This document shows positions 1 to 10,644 of a DNA stretch of 64,000 nt, piece after piece. The stretch is from Zoroaster sp. YZ-2022 (Eukaryota; Echinodermata; Asteroidea; Forcipulatida; Zoroasteridae), in contig CM055823.1 in NCBI GenBank assembly GCA_029582265.1, positions 25,470,569 to 25,534,568 of the forward strand, in the 5' to 3' direction. Below the pieces are notes generated by a model that searched no databases, had not been told where the DNA came from, and saw nothing but the letters and a program-made list of their open reading frames with translations. Position 1 is the stretch's first letter. Each line of letters opens with the position of its first letter. The translations under genes were made by a program, and so were the position numbers.

Positions 1-3000
1 TCTTGACTACTACTGCATTCATGTGTGATGTAATTAAGAAGGGATACGCAGAGAAGGTTCAATCCGAGCTTGATGGTGTGGGGTCATGTATGGTATATAC
101 CACATCATGGTGTATATCATGCCAAGAAACCTGGGAGAAATTAGGGTTGTATTTGACTGCAGTACAAGATACGGTGGCGAATCATATGACCATCTGTTGC
201 AAGGGCCTGACTTGACAAATACTCTTCTGGTGTCTTGTGGAGATTCAGAAAGGAGGCTGATGCGTTCATTTGTGATGTTGAACAGATGTTCTATCAATTC
301 AAGGTAATCAGGAGCATTACAACTTTCTAAGATTCCTGTGGTGGGACGGTAACTACGATGCAGAGCCTACTGTATACTACATGAAGGTACATCTGTTCGG
401 AGCAGCATCATCACCCGGCTGTTGCCAACACGGCCTCAAGAAGATAGCCAACATCTCTGGCTGAATGTGGATCTGCAGCTGCAGACTTCATGTAGAAACT
501 TCTCGTTGATGATGGTTTAACATCCGTCCACCACTAGCGAAGCCATCAACCTGATCACAAGTACAAAGAGAACTTTTGTGCCCGTGGTGGTCTGCGACTG
601 CACAAATTTGTGTCAAACTCTGGGGCAGTTGTAGACTCGGTTCGCCGAAGAGATCGCACAAAGGAATCAAGGATCTTGATTTACGACTTGACTTACTCCC
701 CATAGAGAGCCCTTGGGGTTCAGTGGTGTGTCGAGTGGGACACATTTCAGTTCCGCGTACCTGGGCGACAAACCGCTAACAAGGCGTGGGGTGCTTGTCT
801 ACAATCTCTTTCGGTTTATGACCACTTGGGTTTGTTGGTCTGTTCTTCTTGTGGAAAGCTTAGATACTACAGAGCCTGTGTAGAGACCAAGCTGATTGGG
901 ACTGACCCACTTAATGATGAGACAAGATCTCGCTGGGAGCGATGGAGAGAGGCCCGCACTTTTGGAAAAGCAGAAGATCCAGCGATGCATGTATCCCTAG
1001 TTTTGGAAGGTGATATCCACAGAGATTCACTACTTCTCTGATGCCAGTGCCAGTGGTTATGCACAATGTTCTTATCTCCGTCTCTGAACCCCGAGCCAGA
1101 AGGTTCACTGTTCCTTCATTATGGGAAAGACTAGGTAACTCCTGAAAACCGTCACTATTCCTAGGCTGGAATTGACCGCAGCAGTGGTATCGGTGAAGGT
1201 TAGCGCATTTCTGCAGAGAACTGGAATACAGAGACATTATCGAAGTTTTCTGGACTGATAACCAAGTTGTATTGGGTTATATTTCTAATGAGTCACGCCG
1301 ATTCCATGTTTTGTTGCCAACCGTATCCAGCAAATCGAGATCGCTCCGAACCTAAGCAATGGAGACATGTCCGCTCAGAGGATAATCCGGTAGACGAAGG
1401 TTCAAGAGGCCTCAAGCGTAGCTGAGCTATCTAATGTCGTCCGAAATGGCTCAAGGGACCCAGATTTCTCTGGAAGAAGAATCTTCCTACAAGTAGACCC
1501 ATTTGAGTACTCATTGTCCAGAGGACCCAGAAGTCAAGAAGGTGCAAGTCTTTGCATCATCGTCAACCATAACACTCCATTCAGTTGGAGCGTTTCTCAT
1601 CATGGCACCCTAGCTAAGCGAGCCATAGCTGCATCTTAAATTTAAGTCCGCCTTAAGAGAGCGTTGTGTGCAGAAGTCACAAAGTAAAACATATGAAAGG
1701 ATCTCGGGTGTGACTTCCAAACTATGCACCAGCTACTGAAGAACTGCATCAGTCTGAACTGAGATTCGTAAACTCGTTCAGAAGAATCCTTTCCAGGCGA
1801 AATCAGATTCTCACATCTCTCAAGGTTAACAGGAGATATTGACAGAGAGCTTGCCACAGAGCGGGCCAAAGCATGAAGACCTCTTCACTTTCAGGTTGGA
1901 CCCGTTTGTTGATGAGGATGGTATAATGCGTGTAGGAAGTCGCATCAGGAAAGCAAAGTTGTCGTTCGGTTTTAAACATCAGCGATCCTTCCTCGAAATC
2001 ATCATGTCACAAAACTGATAATTAGTCACTATCACCTTCAGATAGCTCATCAGGAATGACATGACAACCAATGCGATTAGAGCTGATGGTTTCTGGATAA
2101 TAGGATGCAGTTCTGCTGTTCGTAACTGCTTATGCCAAATGTGTCAAGTGTCGAAGGCTGTACGGTGGAGCTCTATCCCAGAAAATGGCAAATCTTCCAG
2201 AAGATAGACTGCAACCAGCTCCACCCTTCACGTGGAGTCGATTACTTTGGACCGTGGATCATAAAGAGGTGGGAAAGAGTTGAAAGCGGTATGGGCGCTG
2301 TTTACTTGCCTGTCTTCACGAGCAATCCACATTGAAGTTGCTAACTCGCTCTCTTCTGATTCTTTCATCAGCGCCTTCCGTTACTGCCATACGTGGGCCT
2401 GTGAAACCTTAGGTCCGATCAGTACCAACTTTGTAGGTGCCAAACTAGAAATTGAAGAAGGCATTGAAGGAAATGGATCACCGCGAAGGTTAAACTCTTC
2501 CTCACAGAACTGGGATGTGACTACCCCGAATTCAGAATGAACACTCCATCGGCTAGTCATGCAGGAGGCGTTTGGGAGCGTCAAATACGTTTCAGTGACA
2601 GTACTTCAAGCACTTATGGATCATTCTGGGACACAACTAGATGAGGTCGCTCAGGACCTTCATGTATAGGCGATGGCAGTAGTGAACAGTCGACCTCTCA
2701 CTGTGAACACACTGAATGATCATCATCTGGAACCACTTACTGCGTACCTCTTGACAATGAAGTCAGTGTCGTGCTCCCGCTACCTGGTAAATTTCAGCGT
2801 GTGGACCTTTTACTCCCAAGGCGTGGCGCGGAGTTCAACACTTAGTGAGCGAGTTCTGGTCGCGATGGAAAGAATATCTTCACCTTGCAACCACGACAAA
2901 AGTGGACCTGTGACGTTCAGAACTCCAAGTCGGGGAGACATTGTTATGGTTTGAGACAAGAACCTACCTGCATAGCAGGTGGCAGATTGGTGCGTGTCGT

Positions 3001-3463
3001 GAAGTATACCCAGATGACGACAAGCATGTTCGAGTGTCAAGCTTGCCGTGTCTGATGCGTCTCTTGATGCTCGAGGGCAGGCGAACCAGTCCCATCAAGT
3101 ATCTGGGCATGGTCCGAAGCTAGTTCTACTTCTTGGGAATCAGGAGACAGGAGACGGGAAATCCCGTCAGGGAGCCTTAGTGTTGAGACCTGGTCTTACT
3201 GCTCTCAAGTCTGTCATATTGGATGTATGTAGTGTTTTTGTATTTGGTATCCTGTAAAACACTTCTGAAAGCATGCTTACAGATTACTGCCAGATTCATA
3301 TGTTGATATTATCTAAAAGGCTTAAGGTTTAGTGTTTATAAAATTTTAAAATCCTGTTTTTAAATGTTGCAATTGGATGCTCGTAAAGAAAAGGAGCTTT
3401 CTATTGGGCTGCCAATTATGATTTATTCATGATTGGAAATTAGTTATTGCAATTTGGGGGCCA
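1..3463 (+). mobile_element. BEL/Pao LTR retrotransposon, decayed pol (3' part, copy 1)
   Basis: Broken pol remnant of a BEL/Pao element. Fragments in order: reverse transcriptase with VFDCSTRYGGE (about 150-185) and a damaged YVDD box near 500-515 that lacks one base; RNase H with a SDASASGY block near 1035-1070 and a WTDNQVVLGYISN block near 1250-1290; integrase core pieces GVDYFG (about 2235) and NFVGA (about 2430); and the FWSRWKEYL block typical of the BEL/Pao integrase C-terminal region near 2850-2880. Single-base gains and losses every few tens of bases break every frame, so no functional product is possible. The sequence aligns over about 2.2 kb with the better copy at 61760-64000. 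The 5' half lies before the window. A purine-rich tract (TTTGGGGGCCA) sits directly before the 3' LTR, as expected for second-strand priming. Confidence 0.9.
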
Positions 3464-4055
3464 TGTAATATAGACTTTGTTTTGCTGACCATTGTTTTTG
3501 TTGCCTAGCGCTCTTCGGATGCTAGTGGAGTGGAGTTCGAATAAACACACAAACATAGCACTTTGTGTTTTCTTGACCATTGTTTTTGTGTAAGCTGCCA
3601 TCTTTGTACATGTCTTTACATGTGGACCTTCAAGACCAATTCGGTTTCTCTCACACTGAAATTTGCGACAGTCTTTTATGGATGCAAGGAGTGTATTTAT
3701 ATGCCTGATGCCAATTCTAGGGCCTATGTGCATGTAATTTGAGAATTGAGTGTTTTTAGCTATAAGCTGGCCATCAGTAATTTACATGTCTGTTTTTATT
3801 ATTGTTAACCCTATTGTTGAGTCATTTTAGAACTTATGCTCCGTTTTGTCAATCTTATTGTTGACAGTTTTCCGGACTCTGAAGACAAGGTGTGTGTAAT
3901 GAAGCATGAAAGAACAATGACCCTACATCACAAGTCAAACCTCCAAGCTTTTATCGAGGACCCTTGTTATTCACGTGTGACTTTCACTGAGATTTATTGA
4001 GTTCTGCGAGCCCTAACGGCAGCACATTAACTTTCTGCGAATGCTGTCCGCTACA
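3464..4055 (+). repeat. 3' LTR of BEL/Pao copy 1
   Basis: 592-bp long terminal repeat. It begins TGTAATATAGAC and ends GTCCGCTACA, so it has TG...CA ends. It matches 57963-58504 along its whole length, but with many small insertions (592 against 542 bp). Boundaries were set where the two copies stop matching on both sides. The next five bases (AATGC, 4056-4060) would be the target-site duplication. Confidence 0.85.
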
Positions 4056-5557
4056 AATGCTGTTTGCTAAGCCTAGTGTTTTAGACATTATTGTCATCTT
4101 CGTTTTCTTGTTAGTCAGGAACCCCTTTAGATAAAAAGAATAAAAATTTATTTTATTGTTTTCTTTTGATTGTTTCTTTACCTGGTTATTGGATGGTTCT
4201 TTTCTCCACCCTGAGGTAAGATAATGTCTTCTTCCTCAGAATCGTCCATCAGTATGCGTGGTTGATGTACCAGGTCTATGAACAAGATCACAAACAAAAT
4301 AATAAGTAATACAATTTTCTTGTAATATGTATGTTTAGCACACCATGTTAACACTGCCTCTAGGCCCTGTGGTATCCGACCACCACTTTTTAGCGGTTTT
4401 TGACATTTTTTTGCAACCACTAACCAGTTAAAAAATGATTCCATCGATTTTTGGAGGTACAGAAAGCGAAAACTATCTTTAAATCCACTTTTATGATTGT
4501 TTTCAGACTTGATTTCCCTTCTAAAAACAGAAGGATCCTTGATATAGTTGCTCTGTGCATGTACAATGACAGTTGGTGGTCACTTATGGGAGAGTTGACA
4601 AGATCAGACTGATATGACTGAGGAAGTCATCGTATACCAAAAATGCCTGATTTTTAATGAAATAAATATCCTGGAATAATTTGAAGTATATAGGGGGATA
4701 GGCCTATGACATGTCCATCATCATCCATATCAATCATGTTCTCCACCCTTTATAGTTATACTAGGTAGGTAAGATTAATATTGGTTATATTTAATGAGAA
4801 AAAGTGGCGATCGGATACGACATTCTACCCCTAGGCTATGATTAAGTATGAATGACAGAATATTGTAAGTTAGTTTTATGTTGTAAGATCGTTCATTGAT
4901 TGGTTTGTGTTCTTTCAATTTCCATGTTGTGATTAACGTTAATCCTTTGTCGGTTAATCACTTTATTGAATTTTGTAAAATATGTGTCAGTTCAGCGCAT
5001 ACGTTACCTTGCGCTTCGAAAATCACCATTCATCATGGACTGTGTGCGTCGAAAAAGCTTGGTTTATTTCATTTCGAAACCCATGACCCGTATTCCTGTT
5101 TTGAGTCAATTTATGATGAATATCTGAACATAATTTCTGCCTTGAGCAGGTTCATTATTATCCGGTTGTCGCGGTTGCCAATAGTATTCCACATAGAGCA
5201 TGCGTATAAGCAATTAATTAGACGTCAGGCACCCTGTCGTAAATGCACTCAAAATATCTCCCCTTACACAGGGTACAGACTAGTTTTAGTTTGGTTGGTC
5301 ATGGTTTGTCAGCAGGGGGCGCTATATCTATTCTGGTCTCTGTTTTGTTAATCTTTTGGGGACAAAATTTCTTTATGTAACATTGATATTGTATGATTTT
5401 TGATACGCTGTTGGTTACGCTGCGACTCATGGAGTAATTCTTTTACCTTTAATTATTCAATTAAGCAGACATTACCCTAAATCTAACAATGCAGACCATA
5501 AAGCAATTCAAAGTGGTTATAAGGTGTATAAAATGATTTTCCCTACCTCTTCGCCCC
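4056..5557. other. intergenic, no gene recognised
   Basis: AT-rich sequence. A 151-codon open frame (4896-5351, +) has no recognisable domain and no splice context, and I regard it as chance. No repeat family seen elsewhere in the window was identified here. Confidence 0.5.
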
Positions 5558-5632
5558 GGCCGCGTGGCCTAACGGAGATGGAGCGTCCGACTTCGGATCG
5601 GAAGATTGAGGGTTCGAGTCCCTTCGTGGTCG
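5558..5632 (+). tRNA. tRNA-Arg (anticodon TCG), D-arm variant
   Basis: Seventy-five bases fold as a tRNA. The acceptor stem GGCCGCG pairs with CGTGGTC using two G-T wobbles, the anticodon loop is CTTCGGA (anticodon TCG), and the T-arm is GAGGG-TTCGAGT-CCCTT. It matches the metazoan tRNA-Arg(UCG) pattern, but the D region reads CCTAACGGAGATGGAGCG, two bases longer than in the copy at 16891-16963. A T-run at 5636-5641 can serve as the Pol III terminator. No intron and no encoded CCA, as usual in eukaryotes. The altered D-arm may reduce function, so this could be an early pseudogene. Confidence 0.8.
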
Positions 5633-8486
5633 TAGTTTTTTGATCGTACTTTTTAATTCATTGATTGCTTTAATTTTATGTTTTACCTAACCATAACAAC
5701 AAGGAACCTGGATTTGTAGTTTTGCAATTTCTTTTTTCGTTATTTAGGCGTATCGCTCTGGTGAGGCCAGTCCTCATTTAAAGGTCGAAAGGACTGGACT
5801 ACTATACATTATTTTCATCAGGTCTCACTGCGTTTTAACAGTTTGCATGTCCGTTAATCATAAGGGATGACCAGATGCCGGCGAGAAGAAACTTTTGGGA
5901 CTCGGATCTGATTTTGTCGAGTGTATTTATCCTGTTTGAGGCCAATTCATACAAATAAGTATTACTAGTTGTTGCCAGAAAAGCCTAGAAAAAGCCTAGA
6001 ACCCATAAGTGATCACTATCAAAAAAAATAAATAAATAAATAAAATAAAACAGGACCTATAACTATAGATTTGATTAAACATCGTCCACATTCAATGCTA
6101 TAAATACATTTTGTTCCAAACCCATAAAATAACTATTTTTGGCCAGTACAAAATAGCATACAGACCTAATGATATTTGTATAAACCTGAAGGCTGGGGGG
6201 GGTTTACACAAGACACTGGATACAGATCGCCACCAGCTCCCCGTGCATGTAAAAATAGTTTTGTGAGGTATAAAACCCCCCCCACCACCATAAGACAATA
6301 AAATAAAAGCATTATTAAAACATTAATAAAATAAAATTGTTTAATAAATAATTCAACCATAAGATGATGGTGTCACATAATTAATTGGAAGGTAATTTTG
6401 TTTTAATTAAATAAATGGAAGTCACATTGGTTTTTTAACATTGGTTTACAAATTTACCCAATTATTGTCCAAAAGCTAACTTGATGTGAAATTATTGAGT
6501 TACCGTGAAACGAATTAAGGCAATCACAAGAAAATCATTATGCAAAAGAAAAAAAAAAGAAAAAAACAATAAACGCAGGTTTTCAAAGAAATGCCAGGAC
6601 GGCGAGACATTTCACTTTGCTTCACTGAATGTTTATTGAAACAAATTAATAATTTCTTTTACCAGTTTTTTCTCCATGACAGATTCCTCATTCATAATCA
6701 TAATTGAGCTGCAAACTTTCACAGGTTGATTCAAAGACAGCAATACTCATATGAAGCAGTTTTGCCAACATTAGCCTATCATATATTTGTGATCATTATT
6801 TATCTTACAACTTCAGTTTGCAGTCCTATTGAACAAATTTATAGTCATTATTCAGCCAACACAAGCTAACTATTACGCTAGAGTGCTCTAACCCGGATTA
6901 AGTTAGTTGACTTCCCGGATTAACCAACGTAAATAAAGCTGTTTCCATGGTTGCGTTGGCCCCGACCCATGCACACATGCGGATAGCATGTGTGCATTGC
7001 ATTGTGCAAATCAACTAACCTACCCCACCATCGGTTAGTGTCTGAGGACGACGTGTACGCATGTTATTTTGGCCACGGCTCATGTACAAATTTATGACAC
7101 CTTCATCCGTGGAACTTGCATTTACGGTAATGTATACAATTTATTTTTAAATGTTTATCCACCTTCCATTACATTTTCTTGAACATAACTTGATTGGTTG
7201 GTTGAGACAACTTATTGGTGAGTACAAATCTTGGCATCTGGATTTGGGGATAACGTGAGCTGGTGTTCATTGACTGACTACCCGGAACAATTGTCACTTC
7301 ACAGCGGATCCGAGGTCATGCGCCGAGGTGCATACCGTCAAAAGTGAGCAGCGCACCATCGCCACGGGCCAACGCTGACACTGTTGTTGGAAATCGTTGA
7401 CGTACTGTGTCCAGCCGGTATAGGGCAGTGAAATTTGATCAAAACCAGACTTATATTCTTTTTGGTGCCAAATCCAACGTATTATGTTACATTTGTTAGC
7501 CATACAGTTCATAAATTGATCTTTTAATGAATTCTGCGTACCAGACGAACCAAATTTGCCAATATTATGCTTCAACTAAGGGAGTGTATAGAACCTGCAC
7601 TGGTAGAGTCTCTATTCTCTACTATCCATGCCTAAATACCAGTCAAGGTGTTCCAGATCTAAACGATTTATGACATACAATCAGATGAAAGGAAGTACAC
7701 CTGAAAGGGCTCAATTAATTTATTTAATATTTTACCACCAACTCAACATTAGAAATTGCAGATGATGGTATGATTACATTTCCACACATCTATATATAAA
7801 CCTATGATTGTAACACAAATTATCATAATTTGTGTAATGAATTCATGTCTCACAAATAAAATGACGATAAAAGGCCAAATAGTCGTCACGACTTCTGACT
7901 TCATTAAATCGTTATGAACTTTGGCCTTTATAAAGTGCAGGATGTAAGTTTAAAATAGTGCAACGACACTCTTCAGAAAACTATGATACATTAAACATAA
8001 TGAATTTATAGGATTTTTTTTCGTTAATTTTCATTTTTTTAAAGTTTCATAAAACACAACTTTTCGGACCGCCACAAAAATATTTGTTGGTCCTTAATTA
8101 GGCCAAAAATAACCTTTTTATTCAAACCCAAATAGACCAAAGACTGCGGTTCTCTCCTCTCTATGCATAGAGCAAGGTTTACCCATGTAATGGTCTCATG
8201 CAGCCATGGTAGGTAACAATTTGCCCAAGGACACCGTGAGCACAGCACAAGCCTCAAGGGTCCTTGATTCAGCAGTCTGTTGGCCGCTGAGCACTGAGTG
8301 TCTGCAAGGGGATCCGTGACTAGACTGACTACAGAACTAATCAGCTTAGTTGTCGTCCAAGTTCCTTTTTAAACCCAAGCCACAGTATCCGATTATGCAA
8401 ATGAAAAACCTATAGTTTTCCCATAAAAAAACATTCAACGCATAAAGTCCTTAGGCCGCGGGTCCAATAGATGTTTTGCAACAGAT
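5633..8486. other. intergenic, no gene recognised
   Basis: AT-rich DNA with short A-rich runs (near 6030) and a GGGGGG/CCCCCC inverted pair near 6195-6290. A hairpin at 6970-6996 has an 11-bp perfect stem (TGCACACATGC). No coding exon or classified repeat was recognised. Confidence 0.5.
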
Positions 8487-8815
8487 GAGTGCCATGGTCG
8501 AGCGGTTTAGCGCATGGGATTTGTGTTCTGATGGCCGAAGAGTCGTCAGAATGTTTGTTCGAACCAACCACGACCATGGTGCGTATCATGAGCAAACAGA
8601 TACTTTATAATTGCTTCTCTCCACCCAGGGGTACCTGTGAGCAGAAGTTGGTTGTTGTGTTTGATTAGCCTATATGCGCTGTAATGGCAGCAATTGAGAT
8701 GAAGATGGTTTCAAGAATGATTTATGAGCCTGATGAGCAGGGTAATAATATAATGCACCTTGAGCACCAATTTGGTGGATACGTGCGCTATATAAGTCCA
8801 CATTATTATTATTAA
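8487..8815 (+). mobile_element. tRNA-derived SINE, family A (copy 1)
   Basis: The head resembles a type II (Ser/Leu-like) tRNA, with box A TGGTCGAGCGGTTTAGCG and a degraded box B GTTCGAACC. The body contains TTGCTTCTCTCCACCC and GGGGTACCTGTGA. The tail GTGCGCTATATAAG plus (ATT)n is shared with L2/CR1-type LINEs, implying mobilisation in trans by such a LINE. About 70-80 percent similar by eye to the copies at 30000 and 34697, with an internal deletion. Confidence 0.8.
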
Positions 8816-8821
8816 TTTAAA

Positions 8822-8985
8822 TTTGCCCTACACCGACGTGTGTATAGCACTGCATGCTCAGTGCTTTCCGAGAGTCTGTGAAAAAACTACACAGGCGACT
8901 CGGGCGGGATTCGAACCCACGACCTCCTGCTTACTAGTGCAGACGTCTTAACCTCTCGACCACCGAGCTTGCCCGATGACGATTG
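8822..8985 (-). mobile_element. tRNA-derived SINE, family B (copy 1)
   Basis: Read on the minus strand: a tRNA-like head with box A GGTGGTCGAGAGGTTAAG and box B GGTTCGAATCCCG, then a short body ending in the TATACACACGTCGGTGTAGGG region. The near-identical copy is at 16384-16553. It lies back to back with the family A SINE that ends at 8815. Confidence 0.8.
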
Positions 8986-9012
8986 TTTATCTCCCGACGC
9001 AAGAATTTCACT

Positions 9013-9047
9013 GATGACGACGACGACGATGACGACGACGACGACCG
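9013..9047. repeat. (GAC)n microsatellite
   Basis: About eleven GAC/GAT triplets in tandem, directly beyond the SINE end. The aspartate- or threonine-rich open frames across it are a product of the repeat. Confidence 0.9.
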
Positions 9048-9850
9048 CCGTCATCACAGACGATTGGCTAACACTCTCATACATCTTCTTAACTCGTTCC
9101 GGTCCACTCTTGACATTTTCAAACCATCGCTTTATTATTTTGACGTCCTTTTTTCCCTCTACCACTAGCATTTCCCTCTGTGATTAGAAGAGCCAGTAAG
9201 ATACATAAACGTAAGACCCTTTATAATACAAATTATAAACCGGGAAAACCATTTTAATTAGTAGGCCCAATGATTTTTCCGTATCAAGAAATCATGTACC
9301 AATTTGAGAAAGGTTCAGAACGCGAGATATCGCATTTCTGATGAGAAACTGGTGACAGCTAAATTGTAGATTTCCCTTGAGTTTTCAGACGTGACCCCAT
9401 ATAGGCCTACGCTTGTGAGATTATTTCTGTCATTGCCAGGGAAGAAATTAGAAATCCCAATTGTTGTTTTGGTGAGCCGTCAGAATCAAGCAAAGAATCC
9501 TTATCTGGAAAATAAAGTAAGTCGAGTATTCGAAATCTCTGATCAGAAAACACAGGAGAACAGAAGTGCAACCTCGGTCTCATCTTGTTTTCATCTTTGC
9601 TCCCCAGTACAGTCGCATCTCTGTTCTCAAATCTCGGGACGAAATGATGTAATCCCCAGTCGTGAGTTGTGAGTGACGGTCACCGGAACGTCTTCTAGAT
9701 CTCCCCCATCCATTCCATCAACATTGGGAACATCAGGGAACTCGGGGTGAGGCATATAGGAGACACGCTTCCAAAATGGAGATGTACACGATAAATCGTA
9801 AGTAGGCCTATCGTGTAACTATAAACACAATATATTGTTCAAGCCATTCG
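9048..9850. other. intergenic, no gene recognised
   Basis: No convincing exon. A short block near 9390 (TTTTCAGACGTGACCCCA) also occurs in the repeat family at 34315-34690, so part of this stretch may be an old fragment of it. Confidence 0.4.
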
Positions 9851-10141
9851 CATTGGCGGATCCGGGGGGGGGGGGGGGCTAAGGGGGATGTAGCCCCCCC
9901 CCCCCCCAAAATCGTATTAAAAAAAATTAATTTAAAAAAGGAGAGAAAAAGAGAGAAAGAGGGGGAGGGGAGAGGAGAATGCACTCCCATTCCCACAATG
10001 TGCGGGATAAACATAAGGAGGTGACCTACTTAGTACTGTACTAACCGTTGCGCATAGGAAGTGGCGGCACCCTTTGTAGTACTGAAAAATAATTGTTTTT
10101 GATTCTCAGCCCCCCCTAAAAATGTTCTGGATCCGCCCATG
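9851..10141. mobile_element. hAT-like MITE with GGCGGATCC ends
   Basis: The left end CATTGGCGGATCCGG and the right end (reverse complement CATGGGCGGATCCAG) form terminal inverted repeats around long G and C runs. The five bases ATTCG flank both sides. The size (291 bp) and TIR style suit a non-autonomous hAT-like element, but only 5 bp of flank repeat is seen, so class membership is tentative. A fragment of the same end (GGATCCGCCCCTAACATG) occurs near 28043. Confidence 0.6.
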
Positions 10142-10375
10142 ATTCGGAATGATGAATATTCAACAGTCAATTATGATGTGATTGATTATCATTCATAGGA
10201 AGGACTTCATTTTTCACCCTAATTACAAATGGATTCAAACAACTATTTAATATCCTATATGGCTTATGTGGTATACAAAGACCTAGTCAATTCAAATTCG
10301 AAAGTTATTACCTACTCCTAGTACATTTCGAAAATTGTGTCAGGCTTGTTCTATAAAGATGTGCTTTAATATAAT
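10142..10375. other. intergenic spacer
   Basis: No feature recognised. Confidence 0.4.
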
Positions 10376-10644
10376 ACTGTAAAAACGGTGTTTAGAATTT
10401 AAACACATGCACAAAATGAACGCGTTTAGGAATGCGTTTCAATGCTAAACGGTCATCCTTTGTACATGTCACAAAGCTAAACGTGCTTAGCTTTTTGACA
10501 TAACTGTTCATATTATATTTAGCATTCAAACACACAACACAGAAAAGCACAATCTAAACATGTTTTAGGCTAAACATGTGAAAAAAGTGAGTACAAGCTA
10601 AGCGTGTAGAAATGTGTTTAAATTCTAAACGCCATTTTTACAGT
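10376..10644 (+). mobile_element. fold-back MITE, TTTAGAATTTAAAC family (copy 1)
   Basis: The 269-bp element is nearly palindromic. It begins ACTGTAAAAACGGTG and ends with the complement ACTGTAAAAATGGCG, with further internal inverted matches such as ACGCGTTTAGG and AAACATGTTTTAGGC. A second copy in the opposite orientation lies at 28201-28455. No coding capacity. CACTG-type termini hint at a CACTA-like element, but no clear target duplication is visible. Confidence 0.75.

Noticed and set aside
4896..5351. 151-codon open frame
   Set aside because: No domain, AT-driven composition, many Cys and His at random, and no splice or promoter context.
8969..9187. Thr- or Asp-rich open frames
   Set aside because: Translation of the (GAC)n microsatellite.
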